Assembly: GCA_030744625.1 (NCBI GenBank)
Contig: JASLQF010000013.1
Span: 1-58,159 of the forward strand
DNA length: 58,159 nucleotides
Source: Rhodospirillales bacterium
GTDB lineage: Bacteria > Pseudomonadota > Alphaproteobacteria > Rhodospirillales > JASLQF01
Direction of reading: 5' to 3'
Shown here: one piece after another, positions 8,495 through 17,144 of the stretch
Numbering within the stretch: position 1 is the first letter of the stretch
Layout: each line of letters starts with the position of its first letter
The notes under the pieces: generated by a model
The model's database searches: none
What the model saw: the letters and a program-made list of their open reading frames with translations, nothing else
What the model was told of the DNA's origin: nothing
Position numbers and translations under genes: made by a program

Positions 8495-9490
8495 TTATCG
8501 TTCCAGGCACTGGCGTATGACCTCGAGCGCGAGCTGCTGGTTCTCCGCGGTCCCGGAGACCAGGAGGACCAGCTCCTCGAGCCCAGCCTCGGCGTAGGCG
8601 CGAATTCCCTCGGCGCAGTCCGACGGGGTGCCGCCGATCGCGAAAGCGCGCACCGCCTCGTCCGAGATCAGGCTCGAGGCGGCGGCGAAGTCGCGTTTGG
8701 CGATGGCGGCGACCACGCCGTCGTGGTCGACCGCGATCCCGGATTGATCGATGTTCTCGCGAATGGCCTCATTGCGCATGACGAAGGCGATCTTCTCGCG
8801 CAACGCGTCGAAGGCCTCGCGCCGATCCCGTGACACCCCGAAGAAGACATAGCCGGCCTTGCGAAACCCCTTCAGGTCGCGGCCCGCCTTGGCGGCACCG
8901 GCTTCGCACAGGCCGAGCGAGCGTCTGACGTAGTCGACGGATAGTCCACCCGACAGCACGACGCCGTCGGCGACCCGGCCGGTGAGGTCCAGCATCTGCT
9001 TGCGCATCGCCGCGACATAGATGGGGATCGGTTGCGGCGGCTCGAACCCCATGCGCGCGCCGGCAAGCGGGTGGAGCATTGCATCTTCGCGCCGCACGGG
9101 CTCGCCCGCCCACAGGGAACGCAGGCTGTCGATGTACTCGCCCATGGCGCGCACCGGCTTGACCGGCTCGACCCCGGATTCCCGGAGGAACAGCGGGTTA
9201 CCGAGGCCGACGGCGACGGCGACGCGCCCCGGGGCCGCCTCGGCCAGGGTAGCGAGCGCCATGGCGGTCGGCGTCGGGTGCCACAGATAGGGACTGACCG
9301 CGGTGGGCACGACGACCGCGTCCGTCGTGGCGGCGAGAAACCCCATCGAGGAGACCATCGCCTCCCGGTAGCCGAGGTGCTCCGCCATCCATAGGCTGCC
9401 GGCGCCAGCCTCGACGGCGCGGCGGGCGAGATCGATCGACTCCGGATAGGGGATGAAGCCGTCAAAGCTGATACCGAGGCGGATGTTCAT
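8495..9490 (-). CDS. LLM-class flavin/F420-dependent oxidoreductase
   Basis: The 331-residue product is a luciferase-like TIM barrel. Diagnostic pieces are the N-terminal LGISFDGFIPYPES, LWMAEHLGYREAM, VVPTAVSPYLWHP, and a methylenetetrahydromethanopterin-reductase-like core around RVAVAVGLGNPLFL and PIYVAAMRKQMLDLTGRVADGVVLSG. These enzymes use FMN or F420. The divergent neighbour is also of an F420-associated family, so F420 is plausible here, though F420 biosynthesis genes are not in the window. The substrate is unknown. Confidence 0.85.
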   Translation of the reverse strand: MNIRLGISFDGFIPYPESIDLARRAVEAGAGSLWMAEHLGYREAMVSSMGFLAATTDAVVVPTAVSPYLWHPTPTAMALATLAEAAPGRVAVAVGLGNPLFLRESGVEPVKPVRAMGEYIDSLRSLWAGEPVRREDAMLHPLAGARMGFEPPQPIPIYVAAMRKQMLDLTGRVADGVVLSGGLSVDYVRRSLGLCEAGAAKAGRDLKGFRKAGYVFFGVSRDRREAFDALREKIAFVMRNEAIRENIDQSGIAVDHDGVVAAIAKRDFAAASSLISDEAVRAFAIGGTPSDCAEGIRAYAEAGLEELVLLVSGTAENQQLALEVIRQCLER

Positions 9491-9617
9491 GGCGCCGAGC
9501 TTAGCTCATGTCTGCGTTCAAGTGTAACGGCCCTTGGAACGTCCGCTGGATGGTCTCGGCCTTGGCGGGGGTGCAACCCTCTGTTATTTGTAATTTTCAT
9601 TTGGTTAGGAAAATCCC

Positions 9618-10052
9618 ATGGCTGAATACATTCCACCGGCGTTGGACTGGGTGCGTGAGCAAGTCGAATTGTATGAAAGTAGCGGAGGCACCGAAGGCAC
9701 CACTTTGAGGGACACCGGTTTGCCGTGCATCATCATCACGCATGTGGGCAACAAAACTGGTACAATGCGAAAAATTCCAGTGATGCGGGTAAAAGTGGAC
9801 GATGGTTATGTGTTGATTGGTTCATACGGCGGGCGTCCGAAAGATCCCGTGTGGGTATACAACCTCAGAGCCAATCCGGATGTGGAAATACGCGATAAAA
9901 CCGAAGTATTCAAAATGCGGGTCCGGGAGGTCACGGACAGCCACGAACGCGAGCGCTTGTGGGATGCCGGTGCACAAGCCTATCCGCCCTATAACGATTA
10001 TCAGGCAAAAGCACCTCGCGTGATTCCGGTGTTTATCGCCGAACCCGCGTAA
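9618..10052 (+). CDS. Nitroreductase/deazaflavin-dependent (DDN) family protein
   Basis: The 144-residue protein matches the split-barrel family of F420H2-dependent quinone reductases and nitroreductases. Visible signatures are THVGNKTGTMRKIPVMRV, GYVLIGSYGGRPKDPVWVY, and NLRANPDVEIRDKTE. Start ATG 9618 has AGGAAAA upstream. Base composition is clearly more AT-rich than neighbouring genes, with many AAA, GTA and GTG codons, which hints at recent transfer. It is divergent from the LLM oxidoreductase, and the 127-base gap would hold both promoters. The family is well known in actinobacteria; its substrate here is unknown. Confidence 0.85.
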   Translation: MAEYIPPALDWVREQVELYESSGGTEGTTLRDTGLPCIIITHVGNKTGTMRKIPVMRVKVDDGYVLIGSYGGRPKDPVWVYNLRANPDVEIRDKTEVFKMRVREVTDSHERERLWDAGAQAYPPYNDYQAKAPRVIPVFIAEPA

Positions 10053-10158
10053 ACAGGGAGGCTGAGCTTCGTGGTGCCCATGTAAGTATGTGGAAACATG
10101 GCGCAGGGCCGTGGAAGGGGTGCGCTTTTCGTCGCGGGTCTGGACTACTTGGGGGACC

Positions 10159-10611
10159 ATGGTGGACATTTACGTCGATGCCGACGCCTGTCCGGTCAAG
10201 GAGGAAACCATTCGCGTCGCCGCGCGCCATGGTCTGAAAACCTACCTGGTCAGCGATGGCGGCATCCGCCCCAACCAAAATCCACTGGTGGAACTGGTCA
10301 TTGTCGCCCAAGGCGCGGACGCGGCCGACGACTGGATCGCCGACAACATTCAAAAAGCCGACATCTGCGTCACCAACGACATCGTGCTGGCGGCGCGATG
10401 TCTGGACCGGGGCGCCCTGGCCATCAAGCCCAATGGAGAACCGTTTACGGAGAACGCCATCGGCATGGCGCTGGCCAACCGCGAACTGATGCGGGGCCTG
10501 CGCGAAAGCGGTGAAATCACCGGCGGGCCGAAGCCGTTCGGCAAGTCCGACCGCTCGGAATTTCTAAACCGTCTGGAAACCACCGTGCAGGTGGCGATGC
10601 GTCAGAGATAA
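10159..10611 (+). CDS. YaiI/YqxD family protein (UPF0178)
   Basis: The 150-residue product has the conserved beginning VDIYVDADACPVK, the central VTNDIVLAARCLDRGA and the C-terminal GPKPFGKSDRSEFLNRLE of this PIN-like nuclease-fold family. Its function is not established experimentally, although conserved Asp residues suggest a metal-dependent nuclease or RNA-binding role. ATG 10159 is preceded by a GGGGGA run, and the in-frame ATG at 10090 would add unrelated residues. Composition is typical for the window. Confidence 0.92.
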   Translation: MVDIYVDADACPVKEETIRVAARHGLKTYLVSDGGIRPNQNPLVELVIVAQGADAADDWIADNIQKADICVTNDIVLAARCLDRGALAIKPNGEPFTENAIGMALANRELMRGLRESGEITGGPKPFGKSDRSEFLNRLETTVQVAMRQR

Positions 10612-10626
10612 CGGGGGCCGTCTCGG

Positions 10627-10992
10627 TCAGTGGGTTGTCTTGTCGGCGACCACATAACGGCCATTACGCATCCCGCGAAAGCAGTCATTCACTTGGGGGT
10701 GGGAAATGGGGTCCCCGCTGTCATCGGCCAGGAGGTTTTGCTCCGACACATAGGCGACATACGTGGTTTGGTCGTTTTCGGCGAACAGATGGTAGAACGG
10801 CTGATCCTTCGCGGGGCGGACATCCTCGGGGATGGACTGCCACCATTCCTCCGTGTTGTTGAATAACGGGTCGACGTCGAAAATGACGCCCCGGAACGGA
10901 TAGATACGGTGTTTGACGATCTGCCCGATCTCGAACCTGGCGGTCCTCAGGGCGACCTTCCCGACATCCGGCATCTCATCCATTGGCGCCAC
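10627..10992 (-). CDS. hspQ: Heat shock protein HspQ / hemimethylated DNA-binding YccV-like protein
   Basis: The 121-residue product carries the YccV-like domain: FEIGQIVKHRIYPFRGVIFDVDP, EEWWQSIP, AKDQPFYHLFAEND, TYVAYVSEQNLL and HPQVNDCF. HspQ proteins act as specificity-enhancing factors for the Lon protease and have been linked to DnaA turnover in enterobacteria. Length fits the family. The start could be ATG 10992 or ATG 10983. It is convergent with the YaiI-like gene. Confidence 0.92.
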   Translation of the reverse strand: MAPMDEMPDVGKVALRTARFEIGQIVKHRIYPFRGVIFDVDPLFNNTEEWWQSIPEDVRPAKDQPFYHLFAENDQTTYVAYVSEQNLLADDSGDPISHPQVNDCFRGMRNGRYVVADKTTH

Positions 10993-11120
10993 CAGGGGGA
11001 GGTATGTTTCGGCTCATGTCCGTGCCCATTTCTCTACCAGCATCGTATGGACATGATGTTACAACGTTTCAGGTCAATCCCTCGCCTTTAATTTCCCGTC
11101 CCGAATATTAAGGGGCCCGG

Positions 11121-11837
11121 TTAACGGGATGCCTCCTCGTTTGCCAGGCAATGGCTGACGGAGAGGATTTGCGCGACTTTGCCGATGTACAGACCTAGCT
11201 CCTCCTCTTCGAGTCTGAACCCGACCATGTTGACCACGACTTTCTCGCCGAGTTCGAAGCGCCTGAAGAGGATGTCCAACTCCTTTTCCCATTGCTTGAT
11301 GTATTGGCGCCAGTTTCCGTCGTACCTGCCGTTCACAAGCGCAATCATCGATTCATGATTTACGTCTCCCCACCAATCGACGTTCGGAACGGCCGGACAA
11401 ACGAATTTTGATGCGGTCTCCCCGCCACGCGACGTCGTTTTAGGTTTTGCCTGGACAGGCGCCGCCGCCTTCGGCGCTCCACTGCCTCGGCCGGCTTCCT
11501 GGCTGGCGAGGCAGCGAAGAACTTTGACGCGCTGAGCGATCTTGTCCGCATACTTGAACAACTCAGGCCCACTCAACGTGATGCCGGCCTTGCGGACTGC
11601 TACAGACCCCTCCCGCTCGGCGACATCCTGCATGCGGGATTGATACTTGGACCATTTGGCGATGTATGGTTGCCAATCTCCATCGTGCTTTTGGTTTACG
11701 TACTTGATTACCCTTTTGTGCTCGTTGGTACCCCACCACGGGACATTGGGAATCGCGGGGCACTTGGCTTTCGCATCACCGAGCGCAACCGCCACGAACA
11801 TAGCTATCAGCGCCGAGCCAAACAGCCGACCACGCAT
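11121..11837 (-). CDS. Secreted protein with two tandem about-90-residue repeats, unknown family
   Basis: The product has 238 residues, with a signal peptide (MRGRLFGSALIAMFVAVALG, cleavage near AKA-K25). Two copies of the same domain follow at about residues 26-115 and 147-236, joined by a Pro/Ala/Lys-rich linker. Both begin CPA(I/V)PNVxWWG, share VN-x3-DG-x-W-x2-YI-x2-W and end CLA-x2-EA. Each has one Cys at either end, which could form a disulfide. The copies align without gaps at roughly 40 percent identity by eye. I do not recognise the domain. ATG 11837 was chosen over 11843 because GGAGGG is correctly spaced from it. GC is lower than in neighbours. Confidence 0.8.
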   Translation of the reverse strand: MRGRLFGSALIAMFVAVALGDAKAKCPAIPNVPWWGTNEHKRVIKYVNQKHDGDWQPYIAKWSKYQSRMQDVAEREGSVAVRKAGITLSGPELFKYADKIAQRVKVLRCLASQEAGRGSGAPKAAAPVQAKPKTTSRGGETASKFVCPAVPNVDWWGDVNHESMIALVNGRYDGNWRQYIKQWEKELDILFRRFELGEKVVVNMVGFRLEEEELGLYIGKVAQILSVSHCLANEEASR

Positions 11838-12139
11838 TCTCATCTCCCTCCAGCAATACCTCTCGGAGGTTGGATTGAACCGTATGGCAACATTTCCGCT
11901 TGGGCTTGCGCATGTCAGTGATAACCGTCACAGGGAATCGCCTCATGCGACCGGGGATTCCACAAACTCCCTTCGAATTGCAGCCCCATCTTTCTGGGTA
12001 GGGAAACCACCAGTTTTCGGTACGCCCCCACGGATCCACGTGATTCGGCGCGATGTCCGCCGCGGCCCACGGGCGACGGCCCGGCGCCGCCAAAATCGGT
12101 GGATGGTCCGGCCAATGCTCCTCGGCTATGGTCGCGGGC
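11838..12139. other. Divergent intergenic region, repeat-domain gene to EamA transporter
   Basis: This 302-base stretch separates divergent genes and should carry both promoters. An imperfect inverted repeat, GGAATC with GATTCC, lies at about 11932-11959. No gene-like reading frame or RNA structure is convincing. Confidence 0.35.
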
Positions 12140-13048
12140 ATGTCACGCCGCTCCTCCTCTTATCCGCTGCTCGTGCTCGCCATGCTGCTGTGGGCCGGCA
12201 ATTACGTGCTCGCCCGCGCCATCCACGCCGACATCCCGCCGGTCAGCTTAAGCTTCTGGCGCTGGGCCGTGGCCGGGGTGATCCTGCTGGCGATCACGGC
12301 GCACGCGGTGCCGGCGCACGCCGCAACCCTGCGCCGCCACTGGAGGCTACTGGCCGGGCTTGCGGCGAGCGGCGTGGTGTTTTTCACCGTCGGGCTCTAT
12401 ATGGGACTGAATACCACGACGGTGATCAACGCGACGCTGGTCAGCTCGCTGTCTCCGGTCTTCATCGCGGTGATTTCGTTCGTCCTGACGCGCCACGCAA
12501 TACCGCCGCGCCAGATGGCCGGCATCGCCGCCTCCCTGGCCGGAGCGGTGGTCATCATAAGCCGCGCCGACGCCGCCGCGCTGGCGGCGCTCGAGATCAA
12601 CAGCGGGGACCTGTGGGTGCTGGCGGCGACGGTGTCGTGGGCAATTTATTCGGTGCTGCTCAGGCGGCTGCCCGCGTCCCTGCCGCCGACCGTGATGCTG
12701 TCGGCCACCGCCGTCCTCGGGGTCGCCATGCTGGCCCCCCTCTACGCCTGGGAAGTGGCGGCGGTGGGCGGGTTCGAGGCGACCTGGGCGAATGCCGCCA
12801 GCATCGGCTACCTGGCCCTTTTCGTCTCCGTCATCGGGATCGTCTTCTACAACCGGGCGGTGGCCGACGTGGGCGCCATCCGCGCCGGGCTGTTCATCCA
12901 TCTGATCCCGGTGTTCGCGGTGATCCTGGCCCTCGTCCTGCTCGGCGAGAGGCTCAGGCCCTTCCATCTGGCCGGCGCCGTTTTCATCGCTTTCGGCATC
13001 TACCTGACGGTGACGGCGCCGAGCACCGCGCCGCGCGTTGAGGACTGA
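12140..13048 (+). CDS. EamA/DMT-family transporter
   Basis: The 302-residue membrane protein has about ten hydrophobic helices in two EamA repeats (about 10-140 and 155-295). It opens with LLVLAMLLWAGNYVLARAI and contains SFWRWAVAGVILL, MGLNTTTVINATLVSSLSPV and, near the end, LVLLGERLRPFHLAGAVFIAFGIYL, all typical of drug/metabolite exporters of the RhaT/YdcZ group. Start ATG 12140 (MSRRSSSYP) gives a short basic N-terminus; ATG 12128 is possible. The substrate is unknown. Confidence 0.9.
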   Translation: MSRRSSSYPLLVLAMLLWAGNYVLARAIHADIPPVSLSFWRWAVAGVILLAITAHAVPAHAATLRRHWRLLAGLAASGVVFFTVGLYMGLNTTTVINATLVSSLSPVFIAVISFVLTRHAIPPRQMAGIAASLAGAVVIISRADAAALAALEINSGDLWVLAATVSWAIYSVLLRRLPASLPPTVMLSATAVLGVAMLAPLYAWEVAAVGGFEATWANAASIGYLALFVSVIGIVFYNRAVADVGAIRAGLFIHLIPVFAVILALVLLGERLRPFHLAGAVFIAFGIYLTVTAPSTAPRVED

Positions 13049-13105
13049 GTTCACGCGGCGACGCCCGTCATGCTATGATCGGCGCTCAACGGGGGGGGGC
13101 ACGAG

Positions 13106-13750
13106 ATGGCCAAGGCGGATCAACAGGCGGACCGGGTCGATGGCGAGATTACCTTCGACCACGTCATTCCGGCCAAGGAGTGTTACGGCCTGACACTGGC
13201 GCCGGGGCAACGCCTTCGCATCATCGACATCGAGGGCCAACAGGTCATGGATACCGTGTGGCTGAGCGCCGCCGATCCCGCCGACCACCTGTCCGTGATG
13301 TGGACCAACTTCCTCAACAAGTCGTGGAAGATCACCAAGGGGCACACGCTCTACTCCATCCGCTGCAACCCGCTCGCCGACATCGTCGAGGACACGGTGG
13401 GAATCAATTCGTCCACCGGGAGCTACTGCTCGGAGGCCGCCAACCGGGTGCGCTTCGACGTCCCTCACACCCGCAACTGCTACGACAACCTGGCCAACGC
13501 CCTGGCCGGCTTCGGCATCGAGAAGCGCCAGATTCCGGAAGCCAGCCAGTTTTGCGCGTTTCTCAACATCACCTACGACGAGGACGGTACCCACGAGGTC
13601 CTGCCGCCGACCTCGAAGGCCGGAGACCACATCGATTTCGAGGCACGCGCCGACGTCCTGGTCGGCCTCTCATGCTGTCCGCAGGAACTCAACGCGTGTA
13701 ACAATTTCAAGGCCAAGCCCATGCGGGTCATGGTCTACGAAAAAGGCTGA
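13106..13750 (+). CDS. DUF1989 / urea carboxylase-associated family protein, copy 1
   Basis: The 214-residue protein is of the DUF1989 family, often found beside urea carboxylase as UAAP1/UAAP2. Typical features are HVIPAKECYGLTLAPGQRLRI, DIEGQQVMDTVWL, KGHTLYSIRCNPLADIVEDT, RNCYDNL and GLSCCPQELNACNNF. The conserved Cys residues suggest metal binding. No urea carboxylase or allophanate hydrolase is in the window, so the link to urea is by family only. The gene is followed after 16 bases by a paralogue, indicating tandem duplication and an operon. Confidence 0.88.
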   Translation: MAKADQQADRVDGEITFDHVIPAKECYGLTLAPGQRLRIIDIEGQQVMDTVWLSAADPADHLSVMWTNFLNKSWKITKGHTLYSIRCNPLADIVEDTVGINSSTGSYCSEAANRVRFDVPHTRNCYDNLANALAGFGIEKRQIPEASQFCAFLNITYDEDGTHEVLPPTSKAGDHIDFEARADVLVGLSCCPQELNACNNFKAKPMRVMVYEKG

Positions 13751-13766
13751 GTCGAGGAGGCGGAAG

Positions 13767-14405
13767 ATGGCCAAGTCGGTCGAAGCGGCAAGCCGGGTCG
13801 ACGGCAAGGTGATCCAGGAATATGTCATTCCGGCCAAGGAGTACTACGGCCTCAGGATGGCCAGGGGGCAGACCCTGCGCATCATCGAGATCGAGGGCCA
13901 GCAGGTGATGGACAACGTGTTCATCAATGCCGACAACCACACCGAGCAGCTTTCCGTCATCTGGTCGAAATCGATCAACGGCACCTGGAAACTGACCAAG
14001 GGACACATGCTCTACTCGACGCAATGCAAGCCGATGGTCGAGATCGTCGAGGACACCGTCGGCATGAACTACGGCGGCGGCAGCTACTGCACCCAGTGGT
14101 CCAACCACTTCCGCTACGGCGACCCCTATCCCAGGAACTGCCACGACAATCTCACCAACGCCCTGGCGCAATTCGGCGTCGACAGGGAACAGGTCACGGA
14201 ATCGAGCGAGTTCTGCAACTTCATGAACGTCGGCTACGACCCAGACGGGACGTGCGAAATCCGCGTCCCCATCTCGGAGCCCGGCGACTACATCGATTTC
14301 AAGGCGCACATGGACCTGTTGGTCGGCATGTCGTGCTGTCCGCAGGAAAAGAACCCGTGCAACAATTTCAAGGCGAAACCCCTGAAATTTGTCCTCTTCG
14401 AATAG
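13767..14405 (+). CDS. DUF1989 / urea carboxylase-associated family protein, copy 2
   Basis: This 212-residue paralogue of the preceding gene has the same blocks in the same order: YVIPAKEYYGLRMARGQTL, EIEGQQVMDNVF, KGHMLYSTQCKPMVEIVEDT, RNCHDNL and GMSCCPQEKNPCNNF. A GAGGAGGCGG ribosome site precedes ATG 13767. Two such proteins side by side match the paired arrangement known for urea-carboxylase-associated proteins, which may form a heteromer. The gene is convergent with the dehydrogenases downstream. Confidence 0.88.
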   Translation: MAKSVEAASRVDGKVIQEYVIPAKEYYGLRMARGQTLRIIEIEGQQVMDNVFINADNHTEQLSVIWSKSINGTWKLTKGHMLYSTQCKPMVEIVEDTVGMNYGGGSYCTQWSNHFRYGDPYPRNCHDNLTNALAQFGVDREQVTESSEFCNFMNVGYDPDGTCEIRVPISEPGDYIDFKAHMDLLVGMSCCPQEKNPCNNFKAKPLKFVLFE

Positions 14406-14434
14406 GGCCAAGAGAGGGCAAGGGGCGGCGCCAA

Positions 14435-15508
14435 TTACTTCCTGATCACCACCTTGAGCGCTTCCTGACGCATCATGGAGCGCAGCGCCTCCTCGACGCC
14501 GTCGATGGGCATTTCGGCGGACAGCAGCAGCTCGGCCTCGAAGCGCGGATCGGCAAGCCGCTCAAGGGCGCGGCGGATGGTCGCCGGGCGGTGGTGATAG
14601 ACCCCCTTGATGGTGAGTTCACCATAGTGAACGAGGCTGGTGTCCAGTTCCAGGCTGCTGCCCGGCGGGCAGCCGCCGAAGAGATTGACGAGGCCGCCGG
14701 TACGAACGCTGGCGATGGCGTCGGACCAAACCTCGGGCACGCCGGTGGCGTCGATGGCGACCGAGGCGCCGCCGCCGCCTTCCGTCCGGGCACGCACGGC
14801 GTCGGCCTGGCCGCCGCCGCCGGCGATCTCGACGGTCTCGGCGGCGCCCAGGCGCTTGCCCACCTCCAGGCGTCCGGGATTGAGATCGGCGAGAATGACC
14901 CGGTGCCCATCGGCGGCCAGCGCCGCCACGAAAAGGAGGCCGATGGGACCGCCGCCGAAGACGACGACCTCGGCGCCCCCGCCGCCGCCGTGGCGCGTCA
15001 GGTCGCAGGCGTCGATGCCGTGCAGGACGCAGCCCAAGGGCTCGGTCAGCGCCGCCTTCTCGAAGGCCAGGCCGTCGGGGATTAGGTGGGTGTTGCGTTC
15101 GACGAAGCGCGCCGGCACCAACACGAACTCGGCGAAGGCGCCGTTCAGGTAATGCAGGTCCTCGCACAGGTTCTCGCGTCCCACCCGGCACGGCCCGCAT
15201 TCCAGACAGGGCGCCGAGTTGGCGACGACCACGGCGTCGCCGACGTCGAAGGCCTCGACCCCCGGCCCGAGCACGGCGACGCGCCCCGCCATCTCGTGGC
15301 CGAAGAGGGTCGGCACTTGCAGCATGCGGGGATGGCCGCCCCGGCGGAAGACCTTGACGTCGGTGCCGCACGTGGTGGCGGCCTCGACCCTGAGCAGGAT
15401 CTCGCCGCGACCGGGTCGCTCGACCGGCACCTCGCGGATCTCGATGCGCTCGGGACCGACCAGCACCGCGCCTCGCATGGTTTCTGGCATGGTGTCCGGC
15501 GTTTCCAT
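14435..15508 (-). CDS. Zinc-dependent alcohol/polyol dehydrogenase (MDR family), gene 1
   Basis: The 357-residue product is a medium-chain dehydrogenase. Catalytic zinc ligands are visible in ATTCGTDVK (Cys) and LFGHEMAGR (His-Glu). The structural zinc site is CLECGPCRVGRENLC and the Rossmann motif is FGGGPIGLLF. The order fits threonine/sorbitol dehydrogenase relatives that oxidise a secondary or primary alcohol with NAD+. Start ATG 15508 overlaps the stop of the upstream gene in an ATGA junction, so the two dehydrogenases are translationally coupled. Both belong to the minus-strand block behind the iclR regulator and may supply aldehydes to the AOR encoded on the other strand. Confidence 0.88.
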   Translation of the reverse strand: METPDTMPETMRGAVLVGPERIEIREVPVERPGRGEILLRVEAATTCGTDVKVFRRGGHPRMLQVPTLFGHEMAGRVAVLGPGVEAFDVGDAVVVANSAPCLECGPCRVGRENLCEDLHYLNGAFAEFVLVPARFVERNTHLIPDGLAFEKAALTEPLGCVLHGIDACDLTRHGGGGGAEVVVFGGGPIGLLFVAALAADGHRVILADLNPGRLEVGKRLGAAETVEIAGGGGQADAVRARTEGGGGASVAIDATGVPEVWSDAIASVRTGGLVNLFGGCPPGSSLELDTSLVHYGELTIKGVYHHRPATIRRALERLADPRFEAELLLSAEMPIDGVEEALRSMMRQEALKVVIRK

Positions 15509-16590
15509 CAGGCGCCCGCCGCGCCGCGCGACGGCGTGAAAAGAACCTTCAGGGCCTGGTGCTTCCTGACCAGCGCCACGCCGTCGGCGAAGTCGTCGAG
15601 GGGCATGGTGTGAGTAACCAGGGGCGACGGATCGAGGGCGCCGCTGGTCAGCAGCCTGAACACCTCGGCCTGCTCCTCGAGGGCCGCCGAGTAGGTGCCG
15701 AGGATGCGCCGTTCGTATTTGAACAGGGTGTTCAGGTCGAACCCCGCCGGCTCGCCCTCGCCGGCGTGGGCGAACAGCACCACCGATCCTCCCTGGCGGG
15801 TGAGTGCGAGGGCCGCCGACAGCGCCTCGCCGCCACCCACCGTGTCGAAGACGGCGTCGGCCCCGATGCCGTCGGTGGCCGCCATCACCACATCGAGAGC
15901 CGGCTCCCCCGGTGGCGCCGTCCGCGCCGCGCCGAGCCTTTCGGCCAGGGCGCGCCTGTCGGGCAGGGGATCGACCACGGTCACGGAGCAACCCGGACGG
16001 GCGGCGGCAAGGACCAGCAAATGGAGCAGGCCCATGGAGCCGGCGCCAAGGACCACTGCCGCCCCACCCGCCGCCACGTCGGAACGCCGCACGCCGCGCA
16101 GCACGCACGCGGCGGGCTCCATGAACACCGCCGCCTCGTCGGCCAGATTGTCGGGAACGCGGTGCGCCGCGAACTCGGCGGCGCGCCGGCGAACCAGGAC
16201 GTTGTCGGCGAAACCGCCGGGTTCCAGCAGGTTGACACGGAACGTATCGCACATGGTTTCGTTGCCGTGGCGGCACAAAAGACATTCCCCGCAGGGGACA
16301 TGGTGCGGCACCACCACCCGGTCGCCGTCGCTGAACCGGGTGACACCGCCGCCCGTGGCGATGACCTCGCCGATCAGCTCGTGGCCGAGAACGCTGCCGG
16401 GAAGGGCGCCGCCGGTCTCCAGCTTGAACAGGTCGGAGCCGCAGAATCCCACGGCGCGCATCCTGAGAAGGATTTCGCCGGCCTCGGGGCGCGGCAGCGG
16501 GCGCCGTTCCAGGGCGGTCCTGTCACCACCGAGACAAGCGACCACCTGGTTATCCGTGTCCAGTGCTGGCGACGCCTTGTTGGCGGGCAT
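15508..16590 (-). CDS. Zinc-dependent alcohol dehydrogenase (MDR family), gene 2
   Basis: The 360-residue medium-chain dehydrogenase has VGFCGSDLFK and VLGHELIGE with catalytic zinc ligands, the structural zinc site CGECLLCRHGNETMC, and the coenzyme motif LGAGSMGLLHL. It is clearly related to the coupled downstream dehydrogenase but diverged, so the pair may act on different alcohols or form a hetero-oligomer. Start MPANKASP at 16590 was preferred, since the longer reading to 16962 passes antisense through the ferredoxin gene. A 77-base gap separates it from that ferredoxin-like gene, consistent with one operon. Confidence 0.88.
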   Translation of the reverse strand: MPANKASPALDTDNQVVACLGGDRTALERRPLPRPEAGEILLRMRAVGFCGSDLFKLETGGALPGSVLGHELIGEVIATGGGVTRFSDGDRVVVPHHVPCGECLLCRHGNETMCDTFRVNLLEPGGFADNVLVRRRAAEFAAHRVPDNLADEAAVFMEPAACVLRGVRRSDVAAGGAAVVLGAGSMGLLHLLVLAAARPGCSVTVVDPLPDRRALAERLGAARTAPPGEPALDVVMAATDGIGADAVFDTVGGGEALSAALALTRQGGSVVLFAHAGEGEPAGFDLNTLFKYERRILGTYSAALEEQAEVFRLLTSGALDPSPLVTHTMPLDDFADGVALVRKHQALKVLFTPSRGAAGA

Positions 16591-16667
16591 TGGCGCAGGG
16601 CTCCTTACCACTTCGAGCCGGATAGTGCTGCTTCCCGGTCGCGCAGGCAACCGCCGAGCTGTCGTCG

Positions 16668-17087
16668 TCACACCAGCTTGATGGCGTCCACCGGGCAAAT
16701 TTCGACGCAGCGCAGGCACGTAGCGAGGGCCCCGCAGTAATTCTCCACCTTCACAACGTCTTCCTTGACGACAAGGGGCATGGACTCGAAATTCACGGTT
16801 GGGAAGGAAAACAAAGACATGTTGATCGGACAGACGACCACGCATTCGTCGCAGGCCGTGCAGCGGTTCTCGTCGACGATCAAGGCAAGGTTGGTGCGCC
16901 GGCGCAGCACGTCCTTCAGCCCCGCCAACCCGGCGCGGACCTCGGGGCCGAGATGGGGACACGCCGCGTCATCGATTGCCCGGTCGGTGGCGAAGGCGAG
17001 CGCGAAGGCACGGCACGACGGCTCCCCGCAGTCGCCGCAATCGGTGTGCGGGAGCCGGCCGTAGAATGTATCGATGGTGATGTACAT
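16668..17087 (-). CDS. Polyferredoxin-like iron-sulfur protein with an N-terminal Fe-S domain
   Basis: The 139-residue protein starts with an Fe-S domain of the RnfB/CdhD type (PF04060 class): CGDCGEPSC followed by a Cys about 20 residues on in DDAACPHLG. Two ferredoxin motifs follow, CTACDECVVVCP and CLRCVEICP, the second with extra upstream Cys. Together these could hold up to three 4Fe-4S clusters. Such proteins carry low-potential electrons in the cytoplasm. Placed between iclR and two alcohol dehydrogenases and divergent from a tungsten-type AOR, it is the best local candidate for AOR's electron acceptor. Start MYITIDTFYG at 17087 fits the domain start. Confidence 0.85.
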   Translation of the reverse strand: MYITIDTFYGRLPHTDCGDCGEPSCRAFALAFATDRAIDDAACPHLGPEVRAGLAGLKDVLRRRTNLALIVDENRCTACDECVVVCPINMSLFSFPTVNFESMPLVVKEDVVKVENYCGALATCLRCVEICPVDAIKLV

Positions 17088-17144
17088 CTCGAACGCAGGC
17101 CAATCCGTCCGCTTGCATCGTGCGACGCCCGCCGCCGCCAAGAG

